Shown here piece by piece: positions 24,737 to 33,719 of a stretch of 64,000 bases of DNA. Positions within the stretch are counted from its first letter, which is position 1; each line of letters starts with the position of its first letter. The translations under genes and the position numbers were made by a program. The DNA is taken from contig JAOAHD010000020.1 of NCBI GenBank assembly GCA_026415395.1, positions 1 through 64,000 of the forward strand. The letters are read 5' to 3'. The stretch is from Candidatus Binatia bacterium. GTDB taxonomy: Bacteria > Desulfobacterota > Binatia > HRBIN30. Under the pieces are notes generated by a model, which was not told the DNA's origin, did not search any database, and saw only the letters and a program-made list of their open reading frames with translations.

Positions 24737-25912
24737 ATGCGGATACTCTACTTCGACGCGTTTGCGGGCGTGAGCGGAGACATGACCGTCGGCGCTTTGC
24801 TTTCCTTGGGCCTGCCGCTCGATGAGGTGCGCCGCACGCTCGACGCGCTACCGCTCGGCGAGTACGAAGTGCGGGCGTTCCCCCGTATGATCCATGGGAT
24901 CCGGGCTTACAAGTTCGAAGTCCAGGTGCCCGCTCAAGCTCCTCATGTTCACCGCGCCTTCCGCGACATTCGCGCGATGATCGAAAGCGCCCGCATCGAT
25001 CCGCGGGTACAAAAGTGGGCGCTTCAGATTTTTCACCACCTCGCCGTTGCTGAAGGACGGGTGCATAACGTGCCCCCGGAAGACGTGACCTTCCATGAAG
25101 TCGGAGCGGTCGATTCGATTATCGATATTGTCGCCACTGCGGTCGGTTTGCAGCACTTCCAAATTGAAGCGGGGTATGTGCGGACGCTCCCGCTCGGCAG
25201 CGGATTCGTTTCTTCGCAGCATGGCGTGCTACCCGCGCCGGGGCCGGCTACGGTCGAGCTTGTGCGCGGCTTTCCTGTGCACTTTGGCGACGGAGAGGGC
25301 GAACTGGTCACGCCCACCGGTGCAGCGATTGTCGCCACTGTTTGCAAGCCCGGACCTCCACCGCCCCTTGCCGTGTTAGGCGTCGGCTACGGCGCTGGAG
25401 CGCGCGAGTGGTCCGATCGTCCGAACTTGCTCCGGCTCGTACTGGGGGAGCCCGCGCCGCAGTTTACCGAGGACGAATTGATGGTCGTCGAAACCAACAT
25501 CGACGATATGCCGCCGCAGTGGTTCGACTGGGTGTTCGAGCGGCTGTTTGCCGCCGGCGCTCGCGACGTATGGCTTACCCCCGCGCAGATGAAGAAAAAC
25601 CGTCCTGCAAGCGTACTGCATGTTCTCTCGGACGCTGCCGCACACTCTGCGGTCATGCAGGTGCTGCTCAACGAAACCACCTCTCTCGGCGTACGGAGCT
25701 ACCCAGTGCGTCGCCATAGCCTCATCCGAGAGGAGCGGGTTGTGTCCACCCCTTACGGCGAGGTGCGCATCAAGGCGGCGCGGATGCCCGACGGGCGTTG
25801 GAACTTGGTACCGGAGTACGAAGACTGCAAACGCCTCGCTCATGAGGTGAACGTGCCCTTGAAGCTGGTGTACCAAGCCGCCCTGGCTGCTGCTCGTCGA
25901 GAAGACTCGTAG
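24737..25912 (+). CDS. larC: Nickel-pincer cofactor biosynthesis protein LarC
   Basis: The 391-residue protein begins ILYFDAFAGVSGDMTVGALL, the signature of LarC (formerly DUF111). It has DVTFHEVGAVDSIIDIVA in the first half and ETNIDDMPPQWFDWVFERLF in the second. LarC inserts nickel into the pyridinium-thiocarboxylate mononucleotide cofactor used by lactate racemase-type enzymes. It is a single continuous gene here, whereas some bacteria need a frameshift to fuse LarC1 and LarC2. No larB, larE or larA homologue is in the window. ATG 24737 follows AGAGAAGAGGG. Confidence 0.92.
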   Translation: MRILYFDAFAGVSGDMTVGALLSLGLPLDEVRRTLDALPLGEYEVRAFPRMIHGIRAYKFEVQVPAQAPHVHRAFRDIRAMIESARIDPRVQKWALQIFHHLAVAEGRVHNVPPEDVTFHEVGAVDSIIDIVATAVGLQHFQIEAGYVRTLPLGSGFVSSQHGVLPAPGPATVELVRGFPVHFGDGEGELVTPTGAAIVATVCKPGPPPPLAVLGVGYGAGAREWSDRPNLLRLVLGEPAPQFTEDELMVVETNIDDMPPQWFDWVFERLFAAGARDVWLTPAQMKKNRPASVLHVLSDAAAHSAVMQVLLNETTSLGVRSYPVRRHSLIREERVVSTPYGEVRIKAARMPDGRWNLVPEYEDCKRLAHEVNVPLKLVYQAALAAARREDS

Positions 25913-26001
25913 TCGTGCGCAACCCTGCTGGGTCGGCCCCGCGCGCCAAACGAGCCGAGGCCAAGTGCAGCGGACCCTTGCCCTTCCCCGAGAGTTGCTC
26001 C

Positions 26002-26015
26002 TGCCCATAGGGGCA
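26002..26015. repeat. Small palindrome of the GGGGCA/TGCCC type
   Basis: TGCCC-ATAG-GGGCA lies in the larC-to-kinase spacer. It resembles, in inverted orientation, the cores of the GTAGGGGC elements at 46235-46570. It may be a degenerate dispersed repeat; its single short stem makes this weak. Confidence 0.3.
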
Positions 26016-26075
26016 CGCTAGGTCGGCGCCCATCTTTGCTCAGCTCCATTCGTGCTGAATGAAGGAGGAAAGTCT

Positions 26076-27668
26076 GTGCGAACCGACCCGTGGGTACTGG
26101 CCATAGACATGGGCACGAGCGCAGTGAAAACCGCGCTGGTGTCCACCCGCGGAGAAGTAGTCGGCGTGCAAACCTTGCCCATCACCACGCGCTTCCTTCC
26201 AGGAGGCGGTGCGGAACAAGATCCCGAGGAGTGGTGGGCCAGGGTTGCCCAAGGGGCGCAAGCCACGGTGCGGGAAGGCAGCGATTTGGCGGACAACGTC
26301 GTGGCGGTGGCCTGTACGACGCAGTGGGCGGTGACGGTACCGGTCGACCAGTGCGGCTTGCCGCTCGCGCCCGCCATCTCGTGGATGGATTCCCGTGGCG
26401 CTCCATTTGTGCGCGAGATCGTGCGCGGCTGGCCGGAGATTTCCGGCTACGCCGCGCACAAACTGTTCACCTGGATTCGCCTGACCGGCGGCGCACCGGC
26501 GCGCAGCGGAGTGGACGGGCTGGGCCACCTCCTGTTCTTCAAGCATGCAAAACCTGAAATTTATCGCGCGGCTTACAAATTCGTGGAGCCGATGGATTAC
26601 CTCAATGCGCGCCTGACCGGCCGCGTGGCTGCTTCCTTTGGCACCATGTTCCCCTACTGGCTTACCGATAACCGCGACCCGAACCGGATTTTTTATCACC
26701 CGCGCCTTTTGGCCTGGGCAGGAGTGGATGAGGGTAAACTCCCAGAGCTGCGGCCGGTCAACTCGGTGCTCGGACCGCTCCTCCCCGAGGTTGCCGACCT
26801 GCTCGGCCTCCGGCGGGACACGGTCGTGGTCATGGGATCCTGCGATGGGCAGTCAGCTGCCATCGGCGCTGGCTCGGTGCGGGACTTCGTCGGCTACTTT
26901 TACGTCGGCACCACGGCGTGGATGAGCTGCCACGTGCCGTGGAAGCGGAGCGACTTGCGCCATATGCTCACCACCATGCCGGCGGCTCTCGCGGGGCGAT
27001 ATGTGGTCACTGCCGAGCAGGGCATGGCGGGGCGCTGTCTCGAGGTGTTCAAAGACAACGTGCTCCTGCCGAGCAGCGATCCTAGTGTGGCACCGCTCGA
27101 CAACCCGTACGCGTACCTCAATGGACTCGCCGCCTCGGTGCCCCCAGGGAGCGAGAAGCTCCTGTTCACTCCTTGGATCAACGGCGTGCTGGTGCCAGCC
27201 GACGACGCGCGCACGCGCAGCGCCTTTGTGAATCAAACGCACCGCACCACGCGCGCCCACTACGTGCGTGCGGTGATGGAGGGTGTGGCCTTCAACATGC
27301 GTTGGCTCCGCATGCACGTGGAACGGTTCGTTGGCCAGCGCTTTGTGGACTTACGCTTCATTGGTGGCGCGGCAAGCTCGGACTTGTGGTGCCAAATTTT
27401 TGCGGATGTACTCGACTGCCGCATCGTGCGGCCCGCACATCCACGCGTGGCTAACGCGGTGGGCGCAGCGTTTGCTGCCTTCGCCACTCTCGGAATTCTC
27501 TCACCCGAAGAGATGGAGCAACGCATCCCGGTCGAGCGCGAGTTTCTGCCGGAGCCAGCCCACCGCACCATCTACGAGGAACTCTTCCAAGAGTTCCTCT
27601 ACCTGTATCGCCGTTTGCGCCCATTGTACCGCCGGCTGAATCGGCCGGGCGATAGAGGCAACGGCTAG
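26076..27668 (+). CDS. FGGY-family carbohydrate kinase (xylulokinase-like)
   Basis: The 530-residue protein has the ATP-binding phosphate-1 motif VLAIDMGTSAVKTALVS, sugar-binding SWMDSRG, a second FGGY signature region (GVAFNMRWLRMHVE), and the adenosine motif RFIGGAASSDLWCQIFADVL. It would phosphorylate a sugar or polyol; the substrate cannot be fixed, though XylB-like enzymes are the nearest match. GTG 26076 has AAGGAGGA six bases upstream, whereas the more upstream in-frame GTG would include that SD in the coding region. Neighbours give no sugar pathway. Confidence 0.9.
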   Translation: MRTDPWVLAIDMGTSAVKTALVSTRGEVVGVQTLPITTRFLPGGGAEQDPEEWWARVAQGAQATVREGSDLADNVVAVACTTQWAVTVPVDQCGLPLAPAISWMDSRGAPFVREIVRGWPEISGYAAHKLFTWIRLTGGAPARSGVDGLGHLLFFKHAKPEIYRAAYKFVEPMDYLNARLTGRVAASFGTMFPYWLTDNRDPNRIFYHPRLLAWAGVDEGKLPELRPVNSVLGPLLPEVADLLGLRRDTVVVMGSCDGQSAAIGAGSVRDFVGYFYVGTTAWMSCHVPWKRSDLRHMLTTMPAALAGRYVVTAEQGMAGRCLEVFKDNVLLPSSDPSVAPLDNPYAYLNGLAASVPPGSEKLLFTPWINGVLVPADDARTRSAFVNQTHRTTRAHYVRAVMEGVAFNMRWLRMHVERFVGQRFVDLRFIGGAASSDLWCQIFADVLDCRIVRPAHPRVANAVGAAFAAFATLGILSPEEMEQRIPVEREFLPEPAHRTIYEELFQEFLYLYRRLRPLYRRLNRPGDRGNG

Positions 27669-27681
27669 AGTCGGTCACCCA

Positions 27682-27711
27682 CCCGGCGACCCATTCAATG
27701 GGTAACCCGGG
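27682..27711. terminator. Long hairpin between convergent genes, possible bidirectional terminator
   Basis: CCCGG (27682-27686) pairs with CCGGG (27707-27711), and inside it ACCCATT pairs with AATGGGT (27689-27703) around a single C. It spans the stop codon of the DUF3467 gene and follows the kinase stop by 13 bp. There is no U-tract, so intrinsic termination is uncertain. Confidence 0.35.
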
Positions 27712-28009
27712 GGATATCCGTTGCAGCCTGAATGGGCCCGTATGCCGCCTCGTAACGCGCCAAATTCTCCTCGATTGCCTTGAGGATGCGCTTCATGTGC
27801 TCCGGCGAGGTAATCACCCGCGCGCGGAGATTCGCCAACATTTGTCCCTGCGGGGTGCGCTGCGGCTGCACGAACAGAAAGTCCAAGATGAACTCTTCTT
27901 TCCGGTGGCTGATCATCATGAGGTTCGAGTACACCCCGCTAGCATGCTCCGGATCGATTTGAATCTGGATTTGCTCGGTCACTGGGGCGGATTTTTTCTC
28001 TTCGCTCAT
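27695..28009 (-). CDS. DUF3467 family protein
   Basis: The 104-residue protein has the core IQIQIDPEHASGVYSNLMMI followed by SHRKEEFILDFLFVQP and ARVITSPEHMKRILKAIEENLARYE, the characteristic pattern of DUF3467. This is a small conserved bacterial/archaeal family of unknown function. ATG 28009 is preceded by AGGGAG; further upstream open sequence is the end of the neighbouring hydrolase gene in another frame. It lies 10 bp after the alpha/beta hydrolase gene, so the two are co-transcribed. Confidence 0.88.
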   Translation of the reverse strand: MSEEKKSAPVTEQIQIQIDPEHASGVYSNLMMISHRKEEFILDFLFVQPQRTPQGQMLANLRARVITSPEHMKRILKAIEENLARYEAAYGPIQAATDIPRVTH

Positions 28010-28019
28010 CGCCGTCTCC

Positions 28020-28730
28020 CTATGGTTTGTTGCGCCTGCCTGCAGCAATCTTCTTAAGCCATGCGAGGATGTGCAGCACGATGCTCTCGTATACTTCTTC
28101 CTGCGTCTCGCCAAGCGCGCGCGGGACCACGAAGGAATGGTCGCCGCCCTCAATGACTACGAGCTCCACCGGCCGTTGCTGCTGGCCTTGCAACGCTCGG
28201 AGTACAGATCGAAGAATCGCAAGGTCACAGAGAGAATCGCGCGTGCCTTGAATAAACAACATCGGAATCCTGATTTGCCTGAGATGTTCGACCCGGAGTT
28301 GCTCCGGTTTTCCAGCGGGATGCAAGGGATATCCCAAGAGTACGAGCCCCTCGGCCGCTTCACCGTCTGCCGCCAGGTGCGATGCAACCCGGCCACCCAA
28401 GGATTTTCCGCCGATCGCCCAACCCTCAACCTCGTTGCAAAACAGACCGCGCACGAAGGCGAGCGCCTGAGCATAAGTGCGCACGAGCACCGGCAGCGGA
28501 TCGGGCACGCGGCGCCCTTGCTCTTTGTAAAGGAAGTTGAAGGTTACACACAAAACACCGCGTCGCGCTAGCCCGTGCTGCACGCCGGCCAGCAGCGGAG
28601 CAAAGCGGTCATTCCCCGCACCATGGGCGAGCAGCACCCCCAGCGGAACCTCGATGACATCCGGAAGCGCGGCCGTAGCGCCGACCGTGTCGCCTGCTCC
28701 CACGGGAACGCGCAGGTCCCGTTCCTTCAT
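28020..28730 (-). CDS. Alpha/beta hydrolase (dienelactone hydrolase/TEX30-KANSL3-like)
   Basis: The 236-residue protein has LGVLLAHGAGNDRFAP (HG oxyanion strand), a nucleophile elbow WAIGGKSLGGRVASHLA, a probable acid in FIQGTRDSLCD and a terminal His in EGGDHSFVVP. The order and spacing match the single-domain hydrolase family that includes human TEX30. There is no signal peptide. The substrate is unknown. ATG 28730 follows AGGTAGGG. Confidence 0.85.
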   Translation of the reverse strand: MKERDLRVPVGAGDTVGATAALPDVIEVPLGVLLAHGAGNDRFAPLLAGVQHGLARRGVLCVTFNFLYKEQGRRVPDPLPVLVRTYAQALAFVRGLFCNEVEGWAIGGKSLGGRVASHLAADGEAAEGLVLLGYPLHPAGKPEQLRVEHLRQIRIPMLFIQGTRDSLCDLAILRSVLRALQGQQQRPVELVVIEGGDHSFVVPRALGETQEEVYESIVLHILAWLKKIAAGRRNKP

Positions 28731-28812
28731 GTGATCCCTACCTCAACAACGAAGGCGGCAACGCGGAGTCCAATCCCGCCCGCAGGGGTCGGGGTCTCAC
28801 GCCCGTCGGCTG

Positions 28813-29256
28813 CTAGCTCGACTGGCCGATTTTACAATCGCCTTCCAGCACCGCACCGGGCTGCACCACGAGATCTTTGCTGCGAATGGTACCGAACACT
28901 CGGCCACTCGCCCCGATTTCTGTGCGCCCTTCTACGAACACTTCTCCACGCACCTCACCTAAGACGAGCAGTTGCCGTGCTCGGACAGCGCCGTCTACCT
29001 TGCCCTCTTCGCCAATCACCAGCAAATCGCTGGCACGCACCTCACCGTTGAGCACGCCGTCAATGCGCGTCGGTGCGTTGAAGCTCAGCTTTCCGGTCAC
29101 CGTGGTTTCCCGCCCGAGCAATTGACGAACGGCCGGTTGATGGGCCACGGGGCTCGCCGTCGGTTCGGCCGCCGCTGGCGAGCTCGACTCGGCGCGGCCT
29201 ACCTGGGTCGGTGGAACTGCTTTTCCGTCGTCGCTCTCGCGGTTCCAAAATGCCAC
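28813..29256 (-). CDS. Bactofilin-family polymer-forming cytoskeletal protein
   Basis: The 147-residue protein has a disordered, Pro/Ala-rich N-terminus (about 1-45) and a right-handed beta-helix of short hydrophobic repeats: GKLSFNAPTRIDGVLNGEV, DLLVIGEEGKVDGAV, QLLVLGEVRGEVFVEG and DLVVQPGAVLEGDCKIG. Bactofilins polymerise without nucleotide and scaffold cell-shape or division factors. GTG 29256 has GAGGGG about eight bases upstream; TTG 29262 is possible. No peptidase or SPOR gene is beside it. Confidence 0.9.
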   Translation of the reverse strand: MAFWNRESDDGKAVPPTQVGRAESSSPAAAEPTASPVAHQPAVRQLLGRETTVTGKLSFNAPTRIDGVLNGEVRASDLLVIGEEGKVDGAVRARQLLVLGEVRGEVFVEGRTEIGASGRVFGTIRSKDLVVQPGAVLEGDCKIGQSS

Positions 29257-29413
29257 GCTCAATCCCCTCTCGTTTGCCTCTTACCCACTCCCCTCATGCG
29301 GTGCAAACCGATCATACAACAAAGGCAAGCGCCCAATCGCGCCGAGAGCACCGTCGCGAAGGAAGACAAGCGCGGGCAGGGCGGGGGAGTACAACTGAGC
29401 ACGTTGTGTCAGA

Positions 29414-30403
29414 CTACGGTGGTGGGAAGACGTGGCAGGCGACAGCGTGGCCGTCAGCGTTGGCGGTGAGCGCAGGTGCTTCCACGCGGCAGCGTGCCTC
29501 GGCAAACGGACAACGTGGGTGGAAGCGACATCCGGGCGGGGGCGCGATCGGACTCGGCACGTCACCCGGCAAAACGATCCGCTCACGGCGCCGCTCCGGA
29601 TCGGGCTCGGGAACCGCCGACAGCAACGCGCGCGTGTATGGGTGCCGTGGATTGCGATACAGCTCCTCCGCTGGTGCGAGCTCGACGATTTGCCCGAGGT
29701 ACATGATGGCCACCCGGTGGCTAATATGCTCCACCAACCGCAAGTCGTGCGTGATGAACAGGTACGCAAGCCCGCGCTCCTCTTGCAGGTCTTGCAAGAG
29801 GTTCACGATCTGGGCCTGGATGGAAACGTCGAGCGCTGACACTGGCTCGTCAGCCACGATAAAACGCGGCTCTACCGCCAGCGCACGCGCGATGCCGATG
29901 CGCTGGCGTTGTCCGCCGCTGAATTCGTGCGGGTACCGGTCGTAAGCATCGCGCGGAAGCCCGACCCGCTCGAGCAGCGCGAGCACGCGCTCCTTTCGCT
30001 CGCGGCCCCTCGCCAGGCCATGGATGTCCAAACCCTCGCCGACGATGTCCCCCACCCGCATGCGCGGATTCAGCGAACCGTACGGATCCTGAAAAACGAT
30101 TTGCATAAAGCGGCGCCGACGGCGCAACTCCCGGCCGCGCAGCGCAAGCAAGTTCTCGCCCTGAAAGAAGAGCTCTCCTGCAGTCGGTTCGAGCAAACGG
30201 AGCAGCAAACGACCGAGCGTCGACTTCCCGCAGCCAGACTCGCCAGCCACACCCAGGGTTTCCCCCGGACGCACGAACAGATCGACTCCATCGACTGCGT
30301 GGACGAACTCTCGCGCGGGGCCCCAGGCACGCCGAACTGGAAAGTGCTTCACCAAGCCGCGCGCTTCTAAAAGCGGTGGCGTGTTCTCGGCAGGCGCCTT
30401 CAC
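29414..30403 (-). CDS. Oligopeptide/dipeptide ABC transporter ATPase (OppF/DppF type)
   Basis: The 329-residue protein has Walker [11 protein letters not shown]-loop [23 protein letters not shown] signature [15 protein letters not shown], Walker [13 protein letters not shown] and the OppF-type C-terminal extension with the Cys-containing [15 protein letters not shown]. This extension can bind an Fe-S cluster in Opp/Dpp ATPases. The GTG start overlaps the stop of the partner gene (GTGA, 30400-30403). It would form a heterodimer with the OppD-like subunit. No permease or solute-binding gene accompanies the pair. Confidence 0.92.
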   Translation of the reverse strand: MKAPAENTPPLLEARGLVKHFPVRRAWGPAREFVHAVDGVDLFVRPGETLGVAGESGCGKSTLGRLLLRLLEPTAGELFFQGENLLALRGRELRRRRRFMQIVFQDPYGSLNPRMRVGDIVGEGLDIHGLARGRERKERVLALLERVGLPRDAYDRYPHEFSGGQRQRIGIARALAVEPRFIVADEPVSALDVSIQAQIVNLLQDLQEERGLAYLFITHDLRLVEHISHRVAIMYLGQIVELAPAEELYRNPRHPYTRALLSAVPEPDPERRRERIVLPGDVPSPIAPPPGCRFHPRCPFAEARCRVEAPALTANADGHAVACHVFPPP

Positions 30404-31371
30404 CGCAGGAACTCCTCCGCGCGAATACACGCCACGCGGTGTGACTCGCTCACCGCTGCCAGCAGTGGGTCGATCTCCGCGCACTGGGCCACAGCATAGG
30501 CACAGCGATCGCGGAAGCGGCACCCTGAAGGCAACGCCAAAGGGTTCGGCACGGTGCCCGGTATGGCCTCCAACCGACGGCCACGCTCACCCAACCGTGG
30601 AATGGAACGCAGGAGGCCGCGCGTGTACGGATGCAGGGGCCGGCGAAACAATTCTGCAGTGGGTGCCTGCTCAACGATGCGCCCAGCGTACATTACGGCA
30701 ACGCGCCGAGCGCGCTCGGCCACAATGCCCAAGTCGTGGGTGACGAAGAGCACCGCCATGCCGAATTGCTCCTGCAGGTGTGCCAGCAGGTCGAGAATTT
30801 GCGCTTGAATCGTGACATCGAGCGCCGTGGTAGGCTCGTCGGCAATGAGCAACCGTGGCCGACAGACAAGTGCCATGGCAATCATCACCCGCTGGCGCAT
30901 TCCCCCGCTCAACTGATGCGGGTAAGCGTCCACGCGCCGTTCCGGCTCGGGGATTTCCACCAGGCGAAGCATCTCGATTGCCTGCGCCCGTGCCTCCTTT
31001 CGGCTCATTCCGCGATGGATCTCCAGCACTTCGCCAATTTGGAAACCAACGGTGAACACCGGGTTCAGGGCCGTCATGGGTTCCTGGAAAATCATGGCGA
31101 TTTGGTCACCACGCAACGAGCGCATCTCCTCCTCTTCCAGCGCGAGCAAATCGCGGCCGTTAAAGGCAATCTCCCCTCCCACGATCCGGCCATTACCGTC
31201 GAGGAGCCTGAGTAAACTCAATGCGGTCACGGTTTTCCCACAGCCAGACTCCCCTACGAGGCCAAACGTTTCCCCTTCGTCGATGGTAAAGCTCACCCCA
31301 TCGACCGCTCGCACCTCTCCGCGGGGCGTAAAGAAGGTCACCCGCAGGTCGCGCACTTCGAGCAATGGCAC
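30400..31371 (-). CDS. Oligopeptide/dipeptide ABC transporter ATPase (OppD/DppD type)
   Basis: The 323-residue protein has Walker [20 protein letters not shown]-loop [20 protein letters not shown], signature [15 protein letters not shown] and Walker [21 protein letters not shown]. Its Cys-rich C-terminal extension is [15 protein letters not shown]. It is the other half of the ATPase dimer energising peptide (or nickel/antibiotic) import. The GTG start has AGAGAGG upstream. Standing without membrane subunits, it must pair with permeases encoded elsewhere, or the rest of the operon was lost. Confidence 0.92.
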   Translation of the reverse strand: MPLLEVRDLRVTFFTPRGEVRAVDGVSFTIDEGETFGLVGESGCGKTVTALSLLRLLDGNGRIVGGEIAFNGRDLLALEEEEMRSLRGDQIAMIFQEPMTALNPVFTVGFQIGEVLEIHRGMSRKEARAQAIEMLRLVEIPEPERRVDAYPHQLSGGMRQRVMIAMALVCRPRLLIADEPTTALDVTIQAQILDLLAHLQEQFGMAVLFVTHDLGIVAERARRVAVMYAGRIVEQAPTAELFRRPLHPYTRGLLRSIPRLGERGRRLEAIPGTVPNPLALPSGCRFRDRCAYAVAQCAEIDPLLAAVSESHRVACIRAEEFLR

Positions 31372-31708
31372 GTGGCCTCTCTAGCAACACCTCCCGCAGC
31401 GCGAAAGCGAAACCGGTCGTGCCCAGCACTGCAAACGAAGAGCCGCACCCGCGCACCGCTGCCACACCGCAGGAGAAAACCCGGCAAATCAGAAACAGTG
31501 CAGGCCAGCACCGACCCAGCAATTTCCCTGGCGCTGCACAGGAGAGATTTTTTCCATCAACCCGCTTGGGCGGGTTCCCATGTCTGCCCAAAGCGGCGCT
31601 TTACGCTTCCTATTTTCGCGAGGATGGGGCTCAGAAGCATGATCTCCGCAATGGACATCGCGGGGCACACTCGCTGCATCCCGGAGTCCAACCACGGAGG
31701 TGCTGGTC
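31372..31708. other. Intergenic region with a perfect hairpin
   Basis: It lies between oppD (minus) and a small membrane protein gene (plus). It contains AACCCGC-TTGG-GCGGGTT at 31559-31576, preceded on the plus strand by a run of six T at 31549-31554. The T run is on the wrong side for a plus-strand terminator. It may be an operator or leader structure. No coding potential is recognised. Confidence 0.4.
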
Positions 31709-31993
31709 ATGACCGCAATCGACTCGGGAGTTCTCGTTGCCATCCTCACCACCGTCGTCATGGGTCTCATGCTGGTGGCGTTTTACCTCATGCGGGATAC
31801 GGAGGTTGCGCCGGATCGTCGATTCGTCATGAACCTTCCCTGCCCAGTGCACAAGGAGCGTGCCCGGGTAGACGTCCTCGAGCAGCACCGCCATGGCATT
31901 GTGGTGCGTTCGGTGCGGTGGTGCTCATTGCGTGCCGCGGGTGAGCATTGTTGCGAGCAGTGCGTGTGGCGGCTCCCGGCCGGGGCGGCGTAA
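31709..31993 (+). CDS. Small single-pass membrane protein with Cys-rich cytoplasmic tail
   Basis: I do not recognise this 94-residue protein. Residues 6-26 (SGVLVAILTTVVMGLMLVAF) form one transmembrane helix. The tail holds LPCPVHKERARVDV, a conserved-looking HRHG, VRWCSLRAAGEHCCEQCVW: five cysteines and several histidines, suggestive of metal or heme binding. GGAGG lies eight bases before ATG 31709. It precedes the aldehyde dehydrogenase by 134 bp on the same strand. Composition is like its neighbours. Confidence 0.65.
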   Translation: MTAIDSGVLVAILTTVVMGLMLVAFYLMRDTEVAPDRRFVMNLPCPVHKERARVDVLEQHRHGIVVRSVRWCSLRAAGEHCCEQCVWRLPAGAA

Positions 31994-32127
31994 AGCCCCG
32001 GTGTTGCGTCCGCAACTTCGTGCAGGGCAGCCCCTGCGCCACTCACGCTGCTCCGAGCTCGGGTACCACTTGGAGCCCGTACAAGTGGCCTGGCGGTGCT
32101 CGCCAAACGCAGGCTAAGTAGCACGCC

Positions 32128-33492
32128 ATGCCACTGGTGTCTGTCAACCCGACCACGGGCGAAGTGTTGCGCTCCTTTGAGCCTCACTCGCCGGCTGAAC
32201 TCGAGCGAATCCTTGCGCGCGCCCACAAGGCAGCAGGCAGTTGGCGTACCGAGCCCATCCGCAATCGCGCCGCGCTGGTTGGGCGGGTTGGTGCGGAATT
32301 GCGCCGCCAGCGCGAGCAGTTGGCACGGCTGGTGACGCAAGAAATGGGCAAGCCCATTACCCAAGCGCGCGCCGAAATCGAGAAATGTGCCTGGGCTTGC
32401 GAGTACTACGCCGAACACGGGCCACGCTTCTTGCAACCCGAGGTGGTGAGCACCGAAGCGCACAAGAGTTATGTGCGCTTCGACCCTTTGGGCGTGGTTC
32501 TCGCGATCATGCCGTGGAACTTCCCATTTTGGCAGGTGTTCCGCTTTGCGGCGGGGGCAGTGGTGGCGGGCAACGTGATCGTTCTCAAACACGCAGCGAA
32601 CGTTTCCCTGGCCGCGCTCGCGATCGAGCGGCTGTGGCGTGCTGGGCGAGCTCCGGCGGGGGTGTTTCAAGTCATATTGGCCGGCAACGAGCGGGTTGGA
32701 GAGCTCATCGCTGACCCGCGAGTGGCGGCGGTAACGCTAACCGGCAGCGAACGAGCGGGCCAAGCGGTTGCCGCGGTAGCCGGCCAGCACATCAAGAAGT
32801 GCGTGCTCGAACTTGGTGGCTCCGATGCCTTGATTGTGCTGGCGGATGCAGACCTCGAACGCGCCGCGCAGGCAGCCGCGGAAGCGCGGACCATCAATTC
32901 CGGGCAAAGTTGCATTGCCGCCAAGCGCATCATTGTCGAACGCTCGATCTATCGCCGCTTTGTCCCCCTATTCGTTCGGGCGATGACAGAAATGAAGGTT
33001 GGCGACCCCATGGATGAAAACACCCGTGTGGGCCCGCTTGCTCGCGCCGACCTGGTGGAAACCCTGCACCGCCAGGTGGAAGAATCCTTACGCTTAGGGG
33101 CCAAGCTCGAGTGCGGGGGCAAGCGGTTGGAGGGAAAGGGGTTCTTTTATGCGCCCACGGTTTTGACCGGCGTCCGGCCTGGCATGCCCGTGTTCGACGA
33201 GGAAACGTTTGGACCAGTGGCGGCGGTTGTCGTCGCCCGCGATGCTGCACATGCCGTCCAACTCGCAAACGCCAGCCGCTACGGCCTCGGGGCAGCGATT
33301 TGGACCCGCAATCGCCGCCGCGGCGAGGCGCTCGCCGAGCAGATCGACGCTGGCGCGGTGCATGTCAATGATGTCGTACACTCCGACCCGCGGCTACCGT
33401 TTGGCGGCGTGAAGGCTTCCGGCTATGGGCGGGAGCTCGGCATCTATGGCTTACGCGAATTCACCAACATCAAGTCTGTGGTGATGCGTTGA
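32128..33492 (+). CDS. NAD(P)-dependent aldehyde dehydrogenase, succinate-semialdehyde dehydrogenase-like
   Basis: The 454-residue protein is of the shorter SSADH type common in bacteria (MPLVSVNPTTGEVLRSFEPHS). It has cofactor motif MPWNFPFWQVFRFAAGA, general-base Glu in VLELGGSDALIVL, catalytic Cys in NSGQSCIAAKRIIV and EETFGPVAAVV. It ends LPFGGVKASGYGRELG. It probably oxidises succinic semialdehyde to succinate (GABA degradation), but the aldehyde specificity is inferred from overall resemblance only. No GABA transaminase lies nearby. Confidence 0.9.
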   Translation: MPLVSVNPTTGEVLRSFEPHSPAELERILARAHKAAGSWRTEPIRNRAALVGRVGAELRRQREQLARLVTQEMGKPITQARAEIEKCAWACEYYAEHGPRFLQPEVVSTEAHKSYVRFDPLGVVLAIMPWNFPFWQVFRFAAGAVVAGNVIVLKHAANVSLAALAIERLWRAGRAPAGVFQVILAGNERVGELIADPRVAAVTLTGSERAGQAVAAVAGQHIKKCVLELGGSDALIVLADADLERAAQAAAEARTINSGQSCIAAKRIIVERSIYRRFVPLFVRAMTEMKVGDPMDENTRVGPLARADLVETLHRQVEESLRLGAKLECGGKRLEGKGFFYAPTVLTGVRPGMPVFDEETFGPVAAVVVARDAAHAVQLANASRYGLGAAIWTRNRRRGEALAEQIDAGAVHVNDVVHSDPRLPFGGVKASGYGRELGIYGLREFTNIKSVVMR

Positions 33493-33658
33493 GCACGCCC
33501 CTGAACGCGCGCAAATTGCCTCCGCAGCCGGGGGGGTCGAAGAGTAAGACGAGCACACAGCCGAGGAGGCGCACAAATACCAGGGCGACTCCACCACCTG
33601 ACCGCCCACAAAGCCTAAGCCGAGCGTCGGCCCGCCGGAGCCCCACAGGGAAGCGCGA

Positions 33659-33717
33659 AATGCACGCCGTTGGAGGCGCAGTCCAATCCAACGGCGGTCT
33701 GCGCGAGGGCGTGCATT
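33659..33717. repeat. Long inverted repeat between convergent genes
   Basis: AATGCACGCC (33659-33668) pairs perfectly with GGCGTGCATT (33708-33717). Inside, GCGCAG pairs with CTGCGC and TTGGA with TCCAA, giving a stable long hairpin. It sits between the aldehyde dehydrogenase stop and the cytochrome stop (33720), so it could terminate or stabilise both transcripts. No T-tract follows on either side. Confidence 0.6.
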
Positions 33718-33719
33718 CG

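Noticed and set aside
31549-31576. T-run plus AACCCGC hairpin as a riboswitch or intrinsic terminator
   Set aside because: The T-run precedes rather than follows the stem, and no conserved riboswitch core (for example GEMM or cobalamin box) is visible.
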